Virus record (IMG/VR): IMGVR_UViG_3300028388_002640
Location: 1-20,131 of that record
DNA from: a virus
DNA length: 20,131 nucleotides
Direction: 5' to 3' (one strand)
Both the position numbers and the translations under genes were made by a program. Below, in pieces: positions 7,374 through 14,483 of the stretch (its first letter is position 1; each line of letters starts with the position of its first letter). The notes under the pieces are model-generated. The model was not told the DNA's origin. It worked only from the letters and a program-made list of their open reading frames with translations, and searched no databases.

Positions 7374-7985
7374 CTATAACTTTTGTGTTTTTTCCCATTC
7401 TCGAAAACGTTGGAACTGTGAGGGGTTTTGCTGTGCTATTTCGTAACGCTTTTTCGTGTCGAACCGCATCGTTTTGAACAAGTCTAGTTCGCTCCCGTCA
7501 TGTGCCGTTTGCGCTTTGCTCGTAGCCGGCGCGCTTGGCGGACTCACTTTGCTTGTCGGCTTTAGCTTACCGAGTCGCTCAAGTTTTTGCTCGTGGGTAA
7601 GTGTCGGGTGCGAAATAATAGCGTCTGCTAAATCCTCGTCAATGCCTTCGGCTTCGCGTTTCAGTAGCACGTCAAACGATTGTTGAAGCAGTTCAGATTT
7701 TTCTTTGTACTGCTCCATCTCTTTAAGTTCGCGCGATTTTTGTTCTGCCAATTCTTGCCATTTGTTTTGTTCCTTTAGCTGTTCTTCAACGGCTGCTTTT
7801 TTTTCGGCTTCCAATTTTTCGGCGCGCAATCTGTTTGATTTTGCTTCCTCTCGCAATTTTCGTACGTATTCTTCAGGGAATGTTTTCTCAGCGTCATTCG
7901 CGTCTTGCGTTTCTGCCGATGTGTGCGCGGTTTCAACCGCTTCGGAATTTTTTGCGGCATCAGCCGCGATGTTTGATTCACTCAT
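7374..7985 (-). CDS. Capsid scaffolding protein (DUF4355-like)
   Basis: 203 residues. It guides assembly of the major capsid protein into the procapsid and is then lost. Sequence shows the classic pattern: a polar, acidic N-terminus (about 1-35), then FPEEYVRKLREEAKSNRLRAE opening a long Glu/Lys-rich coiled coil to about residue 110, then a linker rich in Pro/Ser/Ala (KVSPPSAPATSKAQ) and a basic C-terminal helix (FQRFREWEKTQKL) of the sort that contacts the capsid shell. The ATG at 7985 has a strong SD (TAGGAGG). The 50 bases before it form the largest gap in the head module and may contain a promoter. Confidence 0.85.
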   Translation of the reverse strand: MSESNIAADAAKNSEAVETAHTSAETQDANDAEKTFPEEYVRKLREEAKSNRLRAEKLEAEKKAAVEEQLKEQNKWQELAEQKSRELKEMEQYKEKSELLQQSFDVLLKREAEGIDEDLADAIISHPTLTHEQKLERLGKLKPTSKVSPPSAPATSKAQTAHDGSELDLFKTMRFDTKKRYEIAQQNPSQFQRFREWEKTQKL

Positions 7986-7998
7986 CTGAACCTCCTAT

Positions 7999-8027
7999 AA
8001 TGTACTAAATTTTTTTGATTATGTCAA
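7999..8027 (-). promoter_or_regulatory. Possible sigma-70-type promoter before the scaffold gene
   Basis: Read on the minus strand, the gap between the basic protein gene and the scaffold gene has a perfect TTGACA (8022-8027), a 17-base AT-rich spacer and TACATT (7999-8004), matching four of six -10 bases. The weakness is that the -10 box ends only 13 bases before the ATG, so a normal start point would fall in or after the SD and give a near-leaderless transcript. Confidence 0.3.
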
Positions 8028-8035
8028 GTGCTATT

Positions 8036-8452
8036 TTACCTTTTTCTCATCACTCTCATGCTTTGCGCCATGCGCCCGGTATAGTGCATATCTATACGCG
8101 CTCGCCTTCCACTTTCACCTTTCTTCTCGAGATACGTACCCGTCCCTTTTTTGAAACTGCTCCCGTCGCCGCCTTTCCCCGATAGCCAATTTTTTACAAT
8201 TATTTTCTTCGCCTCCAACGCAACGCGTTTCACATAGTAAGGGAGACGGCGCTTATCAATTCGCCAATCTTGTTTCTCCACAAGGCGCTGTTTGTCTTGC
8301 CGGTTAAGCCTCATCATGTTCGGGCGTATGTCTTGATTGCTCGCCGCTTTCCGTCGTTCACTCGACGGGAACCCCAACGTGTAATATACGCGTTCAGCAA
8401 GCGCGGTCTCGATTGCTTTTGTGCTTGGTATTTTTATTTTCACGCTACCCAT
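8036..8452 (-). CDS. Small basic head-region protein, function unknown
   Basis: 138 residues, strongly basic, starting MGSVKIKIPSTKAIETALAE. The C-terminal part (LSGKGGDGSSFKKGTGTYLEKK, then MHYTGRMAQSMRVMRKR) recalls phage head-tail or morphogenesis proteins that end with a TG-x-M/L-x-x-S motif, but the match is loose. The ATG at 8452 is preferred: it overlaps the end of the MuF gene by 8 bases with GTGGAT as SD. The same frame is open to 8521, but that part would overlap the MuF gene much further. The position between MuF and scaffold suggests a minor head or adaptor role, which is inference. Confidence 0.55.
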   Translation of the reverse strand: MGSVKIKIPSTKAIETALAERVYYTLGFPSSERRKAASNQDIRPNMMRLNRQDKQRLVEKQDWRIDKRRLPYYVKRVALEAKKIIVKNWLSGKGGDGSSFKKGTGTYLEKKGESGRRARIDMHYTGRMAQSMRVMRKR

Positions 8453-9206
8453 TTTTTTTATCCACTGGGACGAAATAGTGCCGGCAATTAAATCCTCCAC
8501 CGTGCGTCCATGCGTTCCCAATCTGACCGTTCGCCAACTCTTGCCACTCTGCTTTTGTCTTGATACCGTCTAAGTGTTCCGCACAAAAAGGTCGCGTCAG
8601 ATTATCGTCTTGACCGACGTATTGGTAATATTCGAACCCCAACTCTTCAGCCCCCTGTGCGTTGACTTCTCTGTAATAACTACTTGTCGCGGTGTCAACC
8701 CAAGTCTTGACATATGCTTTGTTGTCTCCGGTGAATAGATTGCGCAACTGCGCGATAGCGGTCTCCCTCTCTGTCTGCCCGAACTCGAGTTGAAATATTG
8801 CGTTTGCTATTCCGTTTCTCATTCGCGCCGTTACTTCGTCGAGTAAAAGCACATTCGCGTTTTTGAGAGAGGTCAGTCTTGCAAGCCCATCGTCGGTGAA
8901 CTTAAACCCTCGCCCTGCGCCGGCTTTATAAGCGTCGTAGATTTTGTCTGTCAGTTGCTTGTACGTCTCGTCAAGCCTTGCGGATGTTAACTCCCCGTAT
9001 CCGCTAGAGTTGATTGCCTTATTAACGCCAGCCACAATCTCGCTGTATACCGGGGTAACGTCAAGCCCCTGTCGTGCGAAGTCGTTGTATATGCTCACAA
9101 CCCCCCGTTCAATGCGTGGGAATATTCGGTCGTAGTCTTTTTGCCAATCGTTTATAAGTTTGTCGACTGCGCTATTCACAATCGAGAGTTCTTTCTCAAG
9201 ACTCAT
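8445..9206 (-). CDS. Phage minor head protein, MuF (Mu gpF-like) family
   Basis: 253 residues. Members of this family are minor capsid components made next to the portal and needed for head morphogenesis. The N-terminal two thirds is helical (residues 1-150). The C-terminal part has the family hallmarks: KTWVDTATSSYYREVNAQGAEE, then DDNLTRPFCAEHLDG (C208, H211) and GGGFNCRHYFVPV (C241, H243), a likely zinc site. Location directly after the portal gene is standard. The ATG at 9206 overlaps the portal stop by 11 bases. Instead of a clear SD it sits behind a GAAGAAGAAG run encoding the acidic portal tail, so translation is probably coupled. No toxin domain is fused to the C-terminus. Confidence 0.88.
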   Translation of the reverse strand: MSLEKELSIVNSAVDKLINDWQKDYDRIFPRIERGVVSIYNDFARQGLDVTPVYSEIVAGVNKAINSSGYGELTSARLDETYKQLTDKIYDAYKAGAGRGFKFTDDGLARLTSLKNANVLLLDEVTARMRNGIANAIFQLEFGQTERETAIAQLRNLFTGDNKAYVKTWVDTATSSYYREVNAQGAEELGFEYYQYVGQDDNLTRPFCAEHLDGIKTKAEWQELANGQIGNAWTHGGGFNCRHYFVPVDKKNG

Positions 9207-10722
9207 CTTCTTCTTCTTCTTGCGTCGGTTGCGTTGCCGGCGATACTGTTACACCGGACATACCGCCGCTGATCTCCCGCTTGTTACGTTCGTATTCCAT
9301 GACTGCCTCTTCTCTTGTGAGGTCGGCGTTGTCCTCCATGATATAGTCGACTGGGCTTTTTATTCCGTTGGTTATTTCGATTGCCATCATGCCGGCTTCT
9401 TCGTTCGCGGGCATTGCCGGTTTGATTTCGGCGAAGTCAATTTTTAATTTACCTTCCGGGAGTTTATCGCCGGACTCATACTCGTATATAGTCCGCGCTA
9501 TATTGTGTATCTCATGTTCGGCGTTTCGATATATCGGGACATTCATCTCGCGCATTTCGTTCATGCGTTGCGCTTCCTGTACTATTTGCGTTGCTGTTTT
9601 TACTCCCGTTGTGTCAGAGTTGATCCCGCGCTGCTTCAAGACTTCAACCCGCTTGTCTTTGACGCCTTCCCATATCGCATTAAAATCAGATTGCATATTG
9701 AAAGTGCCAGCTTCTTCAGCAGACAACCCCGCCGGGTCGGCGTTCTCCATCACAATAAAATTGCCTGCGCCGATAGTGAGGCTTTCCCCGTACGGTTTGC
9801 TATCGGTTGTCTTGATATATCCCTGCAGGTGTGATTGCGTCTTCACTGCCTCCATGTATCTTGTTAACATGATTGCCGTTGTTAGGTTCGCTTGCAATAA
9901 GTCGTCGTTCCCGTCGAACCTTAGTATCGGTTCGATTAGCGGGCGTAGGGAAACAAGGACAAACGGCAATACAGCATTACCATCTTTATCTCTGTACGGG
10001 TTCTCCTCCCACTCGTCGATGTACTGCTCCGCCCCGTAAGTGTTGCTTTTGATTTTGTATATGCGACTGGAGCCGTCGTCTTCCAATGTCCACATATACG
10101 CGGTGTTGTATTGATAGTCGCGCCCGGCTTGCTCTTTACTCCAGCGCCAATAATTTATCGGATCAACCATTTTTGTTATCGAGTTCGCGCCGTAGGTCGA
10201 TTGTGGGAAAATCATCTCATCGTACAACTCAATGCCGACGTGATATTTCACACCTGTTATTTCCATCGTTTCGGGATTAAAAAAAATCTCGACATTATCG
10301 AAGTTCATCACGTCGTATTCTATCCGCCCGTTCCGCCAAAGTGGGTGCACCACAACATGACCGACAAGATTAGCATACTCATCGACAAGCCGCATTTTTA
10401 GATTGAGTTCGTCCCAACGCATAAGGTCTTCGTAGCCTTCAACTTCTGTCCCGTCTGTTTCGAGGGAGCGCGCCGGTGGGCGTTTGTAAACAACGCTCAT
10501 CGTTTTTATTACCTCCCTCACGAGGTTAATCTCCGTGCTGTATAGCATACGCAAGCGGTCATAAGTCTTAGGCTGATACTGGCGGTGCAACTCGTTGAGT
10601 ATCATATAGTCCCATGTCCCCTCATACATATCGCGCAGAATACGGACATAGATTTTCGGCACTAGCGTTGATTGCGCGCTTATCAGATTGATTATATCGT
10701 CGAACGTTTGAATACTTGGCAT
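9196..10722 (-). CDS. Portal protein (SPP1 gp6-like family)
   Basis: 508 residues. It forms the dodecameric ring at the DNA-packaging vertex. The sequence reads as a typical portal: N-terminal helices (YSTEINLVREVIKTMSVVYK with the RPPAR segment), a beta-rich wing (VVHPLWRNGRIEYDVMNFD), the stem/crown region with helices around LTTAIMLTRYMEAVKTQSHL, and a helical C-terminal part with GVKTATQIVQEAQRMNEM. It ends in a very acidic tail (QEEEEDES). The length agrees with SPP1-type portals, and it lies directly after the large terminase. The ATG at 10722 has SD AGGAGA. Confidence is high from both sequence and gene order. Confidence 0.92.
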   Translation of the reverse strand: MPSIQTFDDIINLISAQSTLVPKIYVRILRDMYEGTWDYMILNELHRQYQPKTYDRLRMLYSTEINLVREVIKTMSVVYKRPPARSLETDGTEVEGYEDLMRWDELNLKMRLVDEYANLVGHVVVHPLWRNGRIEYDVMNFDNVEIFFNPETMEITGVKYHVGIELYDEMIFPQSTYGANSITKMVDPINYWRWSKEQAGRDYQYNTAYMWTLEDDGSSRIYKIKSNTYGAEQYIDEWEENPYRDKDGNAVLPFVLVSLRPLIEPILRFDGNDDLLQANLTTAIMLTRYMEAVKTQSHLQGYIKTTDSKPYGESLTIGAGNFIVMENADPAGLSAEEAGTFNMQSDFNAIWEGVKDKRVEVLKQRGINSDTTGVKTATQIVQEAQRMNEMREMNVPIYRNAEHEIHNIARTIYEYESGDKLPEGKLKIDFAEIKPAMPANEEAGMMAIEITNGIKSPVDYIMEDNADLTREEAVMEYERNKREISGGMSGVTVSPATQPTQEEEEDES

Positions 10723-10731
10723 TATTATCTC

Positions 10732-12015
10732 CTATATCAGTAGCATTTTGTTTTCTTTCTTTACCGGTGGGAAACGGTTTATCGCGAAGTAATAAAAAGC
10801 CGTCCCCAAATGGCTGTACTTATCGTGTATCGGTAGGCTCCCTTGTTTCACTTCATTATTTTTGTCAAGCGGATAAGACCATTGCTCAAACATCTCAACC
10901 GTTTTAGGGCATTGTTCTTCGCAGATACTTATAGCCGGTATGATTTCGTTCCCCGCGATGATGTGGTCTGCGACTTTCCAGCGCGTCTGATATTGCATGT
11001 CTAAGCCTCTTATGCCGTCATCATACGGTGCGGACAATATGGATACCCACGACTTGAGAGACGCATTTCGCGCGGCACCGGACGGGTCGCAAGCGTGTTT
11101 GCCGCGTGGCAACAGGTTCTTTCTCACCTGTGCTTTATACCAGTCCACCGGCTTTTCGTTTGCGACGCACTCCCACACTATATTTATTTTGTATCCGCGC
11201 TTGTATTTTTGGTCTCGAGGAACCGGCACAATTTCAAACGCCATAATCGCGGTGTCGTCCGATACCCCAAAATCCCAACCGTACCACACTTCGCCTGTTA
11301 TTTTTTTCGCGTCGAACGGTGTTTCGACTAGATTGTTTTCGCGCGAAAATGAGTAGTATACCTGTGCGTCTCCGTGCGCTATCGGTTCACCTTCCCATAC
11401 GTGTAGGTATTTATTGTAGTCGTATGCTTTGTCATATTCCATTTCGGAACGTAACACGTCTGGAAAGAAAGGGTTGTCGTTGTAATTGATTTTTTGCCGT
11501 ATTGTGTCCGTCCGATATTGTAAGACGTAGTCAACATACACGGGGTCGTTCGGCAAAGTCGGGTTGAAAGTGAAAATGACCTTGCTGTTCTTCTTCCTTA
11601 TCGTCGGCGTCAGTATCTCTAGGGATTGGCGCGATACGCTTTGCGCCTCCTCAACCCAGCAGTAGTCGATACCCTCTATCGATTTGATAGACGCACTTGT
11701 TTCTTTCTTTAGCCCGCGGAAAATGAAAGTTGTCCCGTTCGCGCCGGTTATTTCGTTTTTTTGTATCGTATAGAAACGCTCAAAAGTTGGGTTGCTTTTT
11801 ATGCGGTCTGATAGTAGGGAGTGTACAGAGTCTGATATTGAGTTTTGGACTTCGCGGCAACACAAAATGCGCGTCGGCGTGTAAAGCCCGATAGTGAGTA
11901 GATAGATAGCGACTGACCACGACTTAGCGCTGCCACGCCCCCCGTAGAGAGCTGTGAACCTTTTGCCTGCGGTTAGTGCTGTTACGGCTTTTTGCGGCAC
12001 GTCTATTGTTATCAT
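10732..12015 (-). CDS. terL: Terminase large subunit
   Basis: ATPase and nuclease motor that packages DNA into the head. From the ATG at 12015 it has 427 residues. The ATPase domain shows Walker A GGRGSAKS (25-32), Walker B IDYCWVEEA (117-124, catalytic Glu at 122/123) and the coupling motif FTFNP (148-152). The nuclease domain (RNase H fold) shows acidic residues in GWDFG (D248), HACDPSG (D310) and PIHDKYSHLGTAFYYF (D398). The ATG overlaps the small subunit stop as TGATG, with GGGGTG as SD; a GTG at 12018 is the alternative start. Similarity is to the SPP1/T4-like group. The packaging mode (headful or cos) cannot be told here. Confidence 0.95.
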   Translation of the reverse strand: MITIDVPQKAVTALTAGKRFTALYGGRGSAKSWSVAIYLLTIGLYTPTRILCCREVQNSISDSVHSLLSDRIKSNPTFERFYTIQKNEITGANGTTFIFRGLKKETSASIKSIEGIDYCWVEEAQSVSRQSLEILTPTIRKKNSKVIFTFNPTLPNDPVYVDYVLQYRTDTIRQKINYNDNPFFPDVLRSEMEYDKAYDYNKYLHVWEGEPIAHGDAQVYYSFSRENNLVETPFDAKKITGEVWYGWDFGVSDDTAIMAFEIVPVPRDQKYKRGYKINIVWECVANEKPVDWYKAQVRKNLLPRGKHACDPSGAARNASLKSWVSILSAPYDDGIRGLDMQYQTRWKVADHIIAGNEIIPAISICEEQCPKTVEMFEQWSYPLDKNNEVKQGSLPIHDKYSHLGTAFYYFAINRFPPVKKENKMLLI

Positions 12016-12488
12016 CACACACCCCGTATCACGACTTGTTCAGGCGGTGTTATCGATACGCTACTCTCTGACCTCTCTGTCGACTGTCCTGTCTGTAGCC
12101 TGTATGTTGCGACTATCTTTTCGTGCGCTCTCGCAAGCGCCTCTAATTCGCGTATGTCGATATCAGTCCCCCCGTCTTTTATCCGCGCGGTCATCTCGTT
12201 CATCTTGCCTTTGAGCATATCGCGGATTGTGCGCCCGATGAATAGCAGTTCTCCGTTTGTTTTGACTAAGTTTTCCGCCTCTTCCTCTATCAGTTTCTTT
12301 TTCGCTTTTTCAACCGCTTTTAATCTGACTTCACGCTTATCACTTTTTTTCACACCATCACAATACCGCCAAACTGCCGTGTGCGATACCCCGTATTTTT
12401 CCCCAATTTCAGCGTATGTGCTACCGTTAGCATACTCTTCGCGGATTGCTTCGCGCTGTTCGTCTGTTAGTTTGCCTCTACGTGCCAT
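12015..12488 (-). CDS. terS: Terminase small subunit
   Basis: 157 residues. It recognises phage DNA and feeds it to the large subunit. Residues about 8-45 form a helix-turn-helix (LTDEQREAIREEYANGSTYA, then EKYGVSHTAVWRYCD) for DNA binding. The middle is a Lys/Glu-rich helix (VKLKAVEKAKKKLIEEEAEN-like region, residues 56-75) and helices of the oligomerisation part, and the tail is a loose Ser/Thr-rich stretch ending VVIRGV that may contact the large subunit. The ATG at 12488 has SD AGAAGGCG and lies 3 bases after the methyltransferase stop. Position directly before the large subunit confirms the call. Confidence 0.88.
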   Translation of the reverse strand: MARRGKLTDEQREAIREEYANGSTYAEIGEKYGVSHTAVWRYCDGVKKSDKREVRLKAVEKAKKKLIEEEAENLVKTNGELLFIGRTIRDMLKGKMNEMTARIKDGGTDIDIRELEALARAHEKIVATYRLQTGQSTERSESSVSITPPEQVVIRGV

Positions 12489-12491
12489 TTG

Positions 12492-13499
12492 TTACGCCTT
12501 CTCTTTGTAATAAGGTTCTAATACTGTTTCTTTTAGTGATGTAGCAATAGCCCTCATCATAAGCGGTGGTACAGAATTACCAATACGCGCCCACTGATTT
12601 GCAAACGTGCCATGTAGTTTATAGTCATCAGGGAAAGACTGAAGACGTTTGAGTTCTTCAATAGTCAAATGCCTGTTCTCCACAGGGTGTATTAAGCCAG
12701 CTGAATTAGTAATCAGTTTCAAAACAGTTTTTGACGGTTTATTGTACCCGATTCTTACAATTCCGAACCCTTTGCCTTCGCCTAGTATGTCTTCTGCGGT
12801 TCTCCAGTTCTTAATTTGTTTAAACAACTCTATTACTGACATACCTTTTCTTTTGCCTTTTGTATAGTCGAAAGGTGGGAAAGTTTTGTTTTCCACCTTC
12901 TCAAACGCTTCGCGTACTGTTACGATTTTGTCAGAAGGTTTTGGATATTCAAACTCATATTGGATGTCATCACGAACACCTACAAATATAAGCCGCTCTC
13001 GGGATTGCGCTACTCCGTAGTATTTCGCATTCATGAGTTTGCATTTTACACGATAACCGCATTCCTGTAGTGTACTCATTATTATTTTCCACATCCCTTT
13101 CATCTTGCCTTGAGTCATTCCCGATACGTTTTCCATAACAAACGCTTTGGGTTGTATTCCTTTTATAAGCACAGCATACGCTTTAAAAAGTTCGTTTCGG
13201 CTGTCGCCAACATCCCGCTCCCCACAAACAGAAAACCCTTGGCATGGTGGGCTCCCATCTAGTACGTCTAGTTCCCCTTGCGTGATGTTAAGTTCTTTCA
13301 TCATTTCTTCAGCAGAAACTGTCGTTATATCACGATTCCAAACAGGAAAATTAAAATTATCTTCCAATGTCTCGCAAGCGTTGTTATCCCATTCAATCGC
13401 TAGAAGTTCGTTATATCCAGCTATTTTGTAACCAATCGAAGAACCACCCCCACCCGCAAAGGTTGAAATAACTGTCGGGGTTACCATACTACCACTCAT
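12492..13499 (-). CDS. C5-cytosine DNA methyltransferase (Dcm/HhaI family)
   Basis: 335 residues. It transfers a methyl group from SAM to cytosine C5 in DNA. All main family motifs are present: I FAGGGGSSIG (14-23, SAM binding), IV GSPPCQGFS with catalytic C86, VI MENV (E123), VIII AQSRERLIFVGV (164-175), IX HLTIEELKRLQSFPDDY and X IGNSVPPLM (306-314). The target recognition part between VIII and IX is short, so the site cannot be guessed. No partner restriction enzyme lies next to it, so a likely job is shielding phage DNA from host restriction. By hand count its lines are about 37-47% GC against 45-62% in sampled neighbours, which suggests later gain. The ATG at 13499 overlaps the ParB-like gene by 11 bases; an ATG at 13487 is an alternative start. 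Confidence 0.93.
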   Translation of the reverse strand: MSGSMVTPTVISTFAGGGGSSIGYKIAGYNELLAIEWDNNACETLEDNFNFPVWNRDITTVSAEEMMKELNITQGELDVLDGSPPCQGFSVCGERDVGDSRNELFKAYAVLIKGIQPKAFVMENVSGMTQGKMKGMWKIIMSTLQECGYRVKCKLMNAKYYGVAQSRERLIFVGVRDDIQYEFEYPKPSDKIVTVREAFEKVENKTFPPFDYTKGKRKGMSVIELFKQIKNWRTAEDILGEGKGFGIVRIGYNKPSKTVLKLITNSAGLIHPVENRHLTIEELKRLQSFPDDYKLHGTFANQWARIGNSVPPLMMRAIATSLKETVLEPYYKEKA

Positions 13500-13995
13500 A
13501 TCCGCATTTTGGGCATTTGTGGTCTGTGTCTATATCAGTTATTTCTTTTTCGCCATCGCCTGCTGTTTCAGTCTCAATCCCAACTTTACTAATCTCGTCA
13601 AACTCGAGAAAGTCAAGGTCGCAATCTATCTCGTCCAACTCCACCGATAACATCGGCACGTCCCATGTCGCGAGTTCGCCGGTCTTGTTGTCAACAATAC
13701 GGTAAGCTTTGCACTCGTCTTCTGATAGCCACCTACCGTTCTTCTGTGCCGGTTGTATCCATACATGTTGTTCTTTCAACGAGTTCAGAGCGGCGTGTCG
13801 AGTATGTCCCACAACTATGACTCCGTCTTTATCAATCACGATAGGTTGCTGTTGCCCGTATCTCCGTATGCTTTCCGCTACCGGCTTCACCGCCTGCTCG
13901 TTATGACGCGGGTTGCGCTCATAAGGCGTGATTGCCTCTATCTGTACCATCAGACGGTCGCCGTCAACCCATGTTTCGTGTCCGTTAATTGTCAT
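13489..13995 (-). CDS. ParB/Srx-domain protein with C-terminal zinc knuckle
   Basis: 168 residues. Residues about 15-110 are a ParB-like domain: ITPYERNPRHNEQAVKPVAE, SIRRYGQQQPIVIDKDG, VVGHTRHAAL (GHTR box at 63-66), then YRIVDNKTGELATWD and an acidic stretch to about 157. It ends KCPKCGYEW (C161, C164), a half zinc ribbon at the very C-terminus. Recent work shows that ParB-fold domains bind and hydrolyse CTP or ATP. In phages this type is often fused to, or next to, DNA methyltransferases, and here it lies just before one. A role in DNA modification or its control is more likely than partitioning, since no ParA gene is seen. The ATG at 13995 has SD GGGGTGA and overlaps the previous gene by 11 bases. 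Confidence 0.85.
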   Translation of the reverse strand: MTINGHETWVDGDRLMVQIEAITPYERNPRHNEQAVKPVAESIRRYGQQQPIVIDKDGVIVVGHTRHAALNSLKEQHVWIQPAQKNGRWLSEDECKAYRIVDNKTGELATWDVPMLSVELDEIDCDLDFLEFDEISKVGIETETAGDGEKEITDIDTDHKCPKCGYEW

Positions 13996-14251
13996 GCTTC
14001 ACCCCTTTCAGGTTTTTTATCAAAACGTCGATATGCTTTTGCAGTTTTTTAATTTCCGCCTCTTTCCTGTGGGATAAGGAAAACTTGCGGGCGCTGCTGA
14101 TGATATCGACAACAATAGTCAAGAATACAGGGAGAGCGCTTAGCGCAAAAATAACCGCGTACGTCGTGTTGATAGAGTATACCGTTAGTGTTAGCACTGT
14201 ATATGCCGCGATAGTCGCGCCGGCAATAACGTAACCGATTATCCTACTCAT
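13985..14251 (-). CDS. Small membrane protein with two helices, unknown role
   Basis: 88 residues. Two hydrophobic segments (about 4-25, IIGYVIAGATIAAYTVLTLT, and 31-53, YAVIFALSALPVFLTIVVDI) are followed by a basic, Lys-rich helix (RKEAEIKKLQKHIDVLIKN). This layout is seen in holins, but there is no lysin gene nearby, and many phage membrane proteins look alike, so I do not call it a holin. The ATG at 14251 is chosen: it has SD AAGGTGA and overlaps the preceding stop by 8 bases. An upstream ATG at 14275 would add eight residues inside the previous gene. Confidence 0.6.
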   Translation of the reverse strand: MSRIIGYVIAGATIAAYTVLTLTVYSINTTYAVIFALSALPVFLTIVVDIISSARKFSLSHRKEAEIKKLQKHIDVLIKNLKGVKHDN

Positions 14252-14456
14252 CGCCTTCACCTTTCTGTATCTCATTAATTTGTTCGCGCGTTTGCGTCGC
14301 TATTGTTTGTATTATCGAGTCAGTGTCTTTGTATGATAATTGTAACGGCGCTTGTGAGAAGACGCCTATGATTAAATCTGCTTGCGCGACGGTCATCTCA
14401 ATTGATAGCATTTCATCGCCTTTAATTTGTTTTTTTTCTTCACCGTTGTTATCCAT
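14244..14456 (-). CDS. Small hypothetical protein
   Basis: 70 residues. The charged N-terminus (MDNNGEEKKQIKGDE) is followed by MLSIEMTVAQADLIIGVFSQ and a helical acidic C-terminus. The second part resembles short phage proteins that follow the pattern of a beta strand plus two helices, but no named family can be given. The ATG at 14456 has SD AAGGA. An ATG at 14411, behind AAAGGCGATG, would give a 55-residue version that keeps the more conserved-looking part. Function unknown. Confidence 0.5.
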   Translation of the reverse strand: MDNNGEEKKQIKGDEMLSIEMTVAQADLIIGVFSQAPLQLSYKDTDSIIQTIATQTREQINEIQKGEGDE

Positions 14457-14483
14457 TTTTTTTCCTTGCCTAAAAATATTTTT

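Noticed and set aside
8445-8460. A8 run at the end of the MuF gene as a slippery site fusing it to the basic protein gene
   Set aside because: The next gene is in the +1 frame, so a -1 slip on the A-run would not join the two; a simple 8-base overlap explains the layout.
9368-10039. 223-codon plus-strand frame opposite the portal gene
   Set aside because: Antisense shadow of a well-supported portal gene.
13985-14251. Calling the two-helix membrane protein a holin
   Set aside because: No lysin or spanin gene is near, and the sequence has no holin-specific feature beyond two hydrophobic helices.
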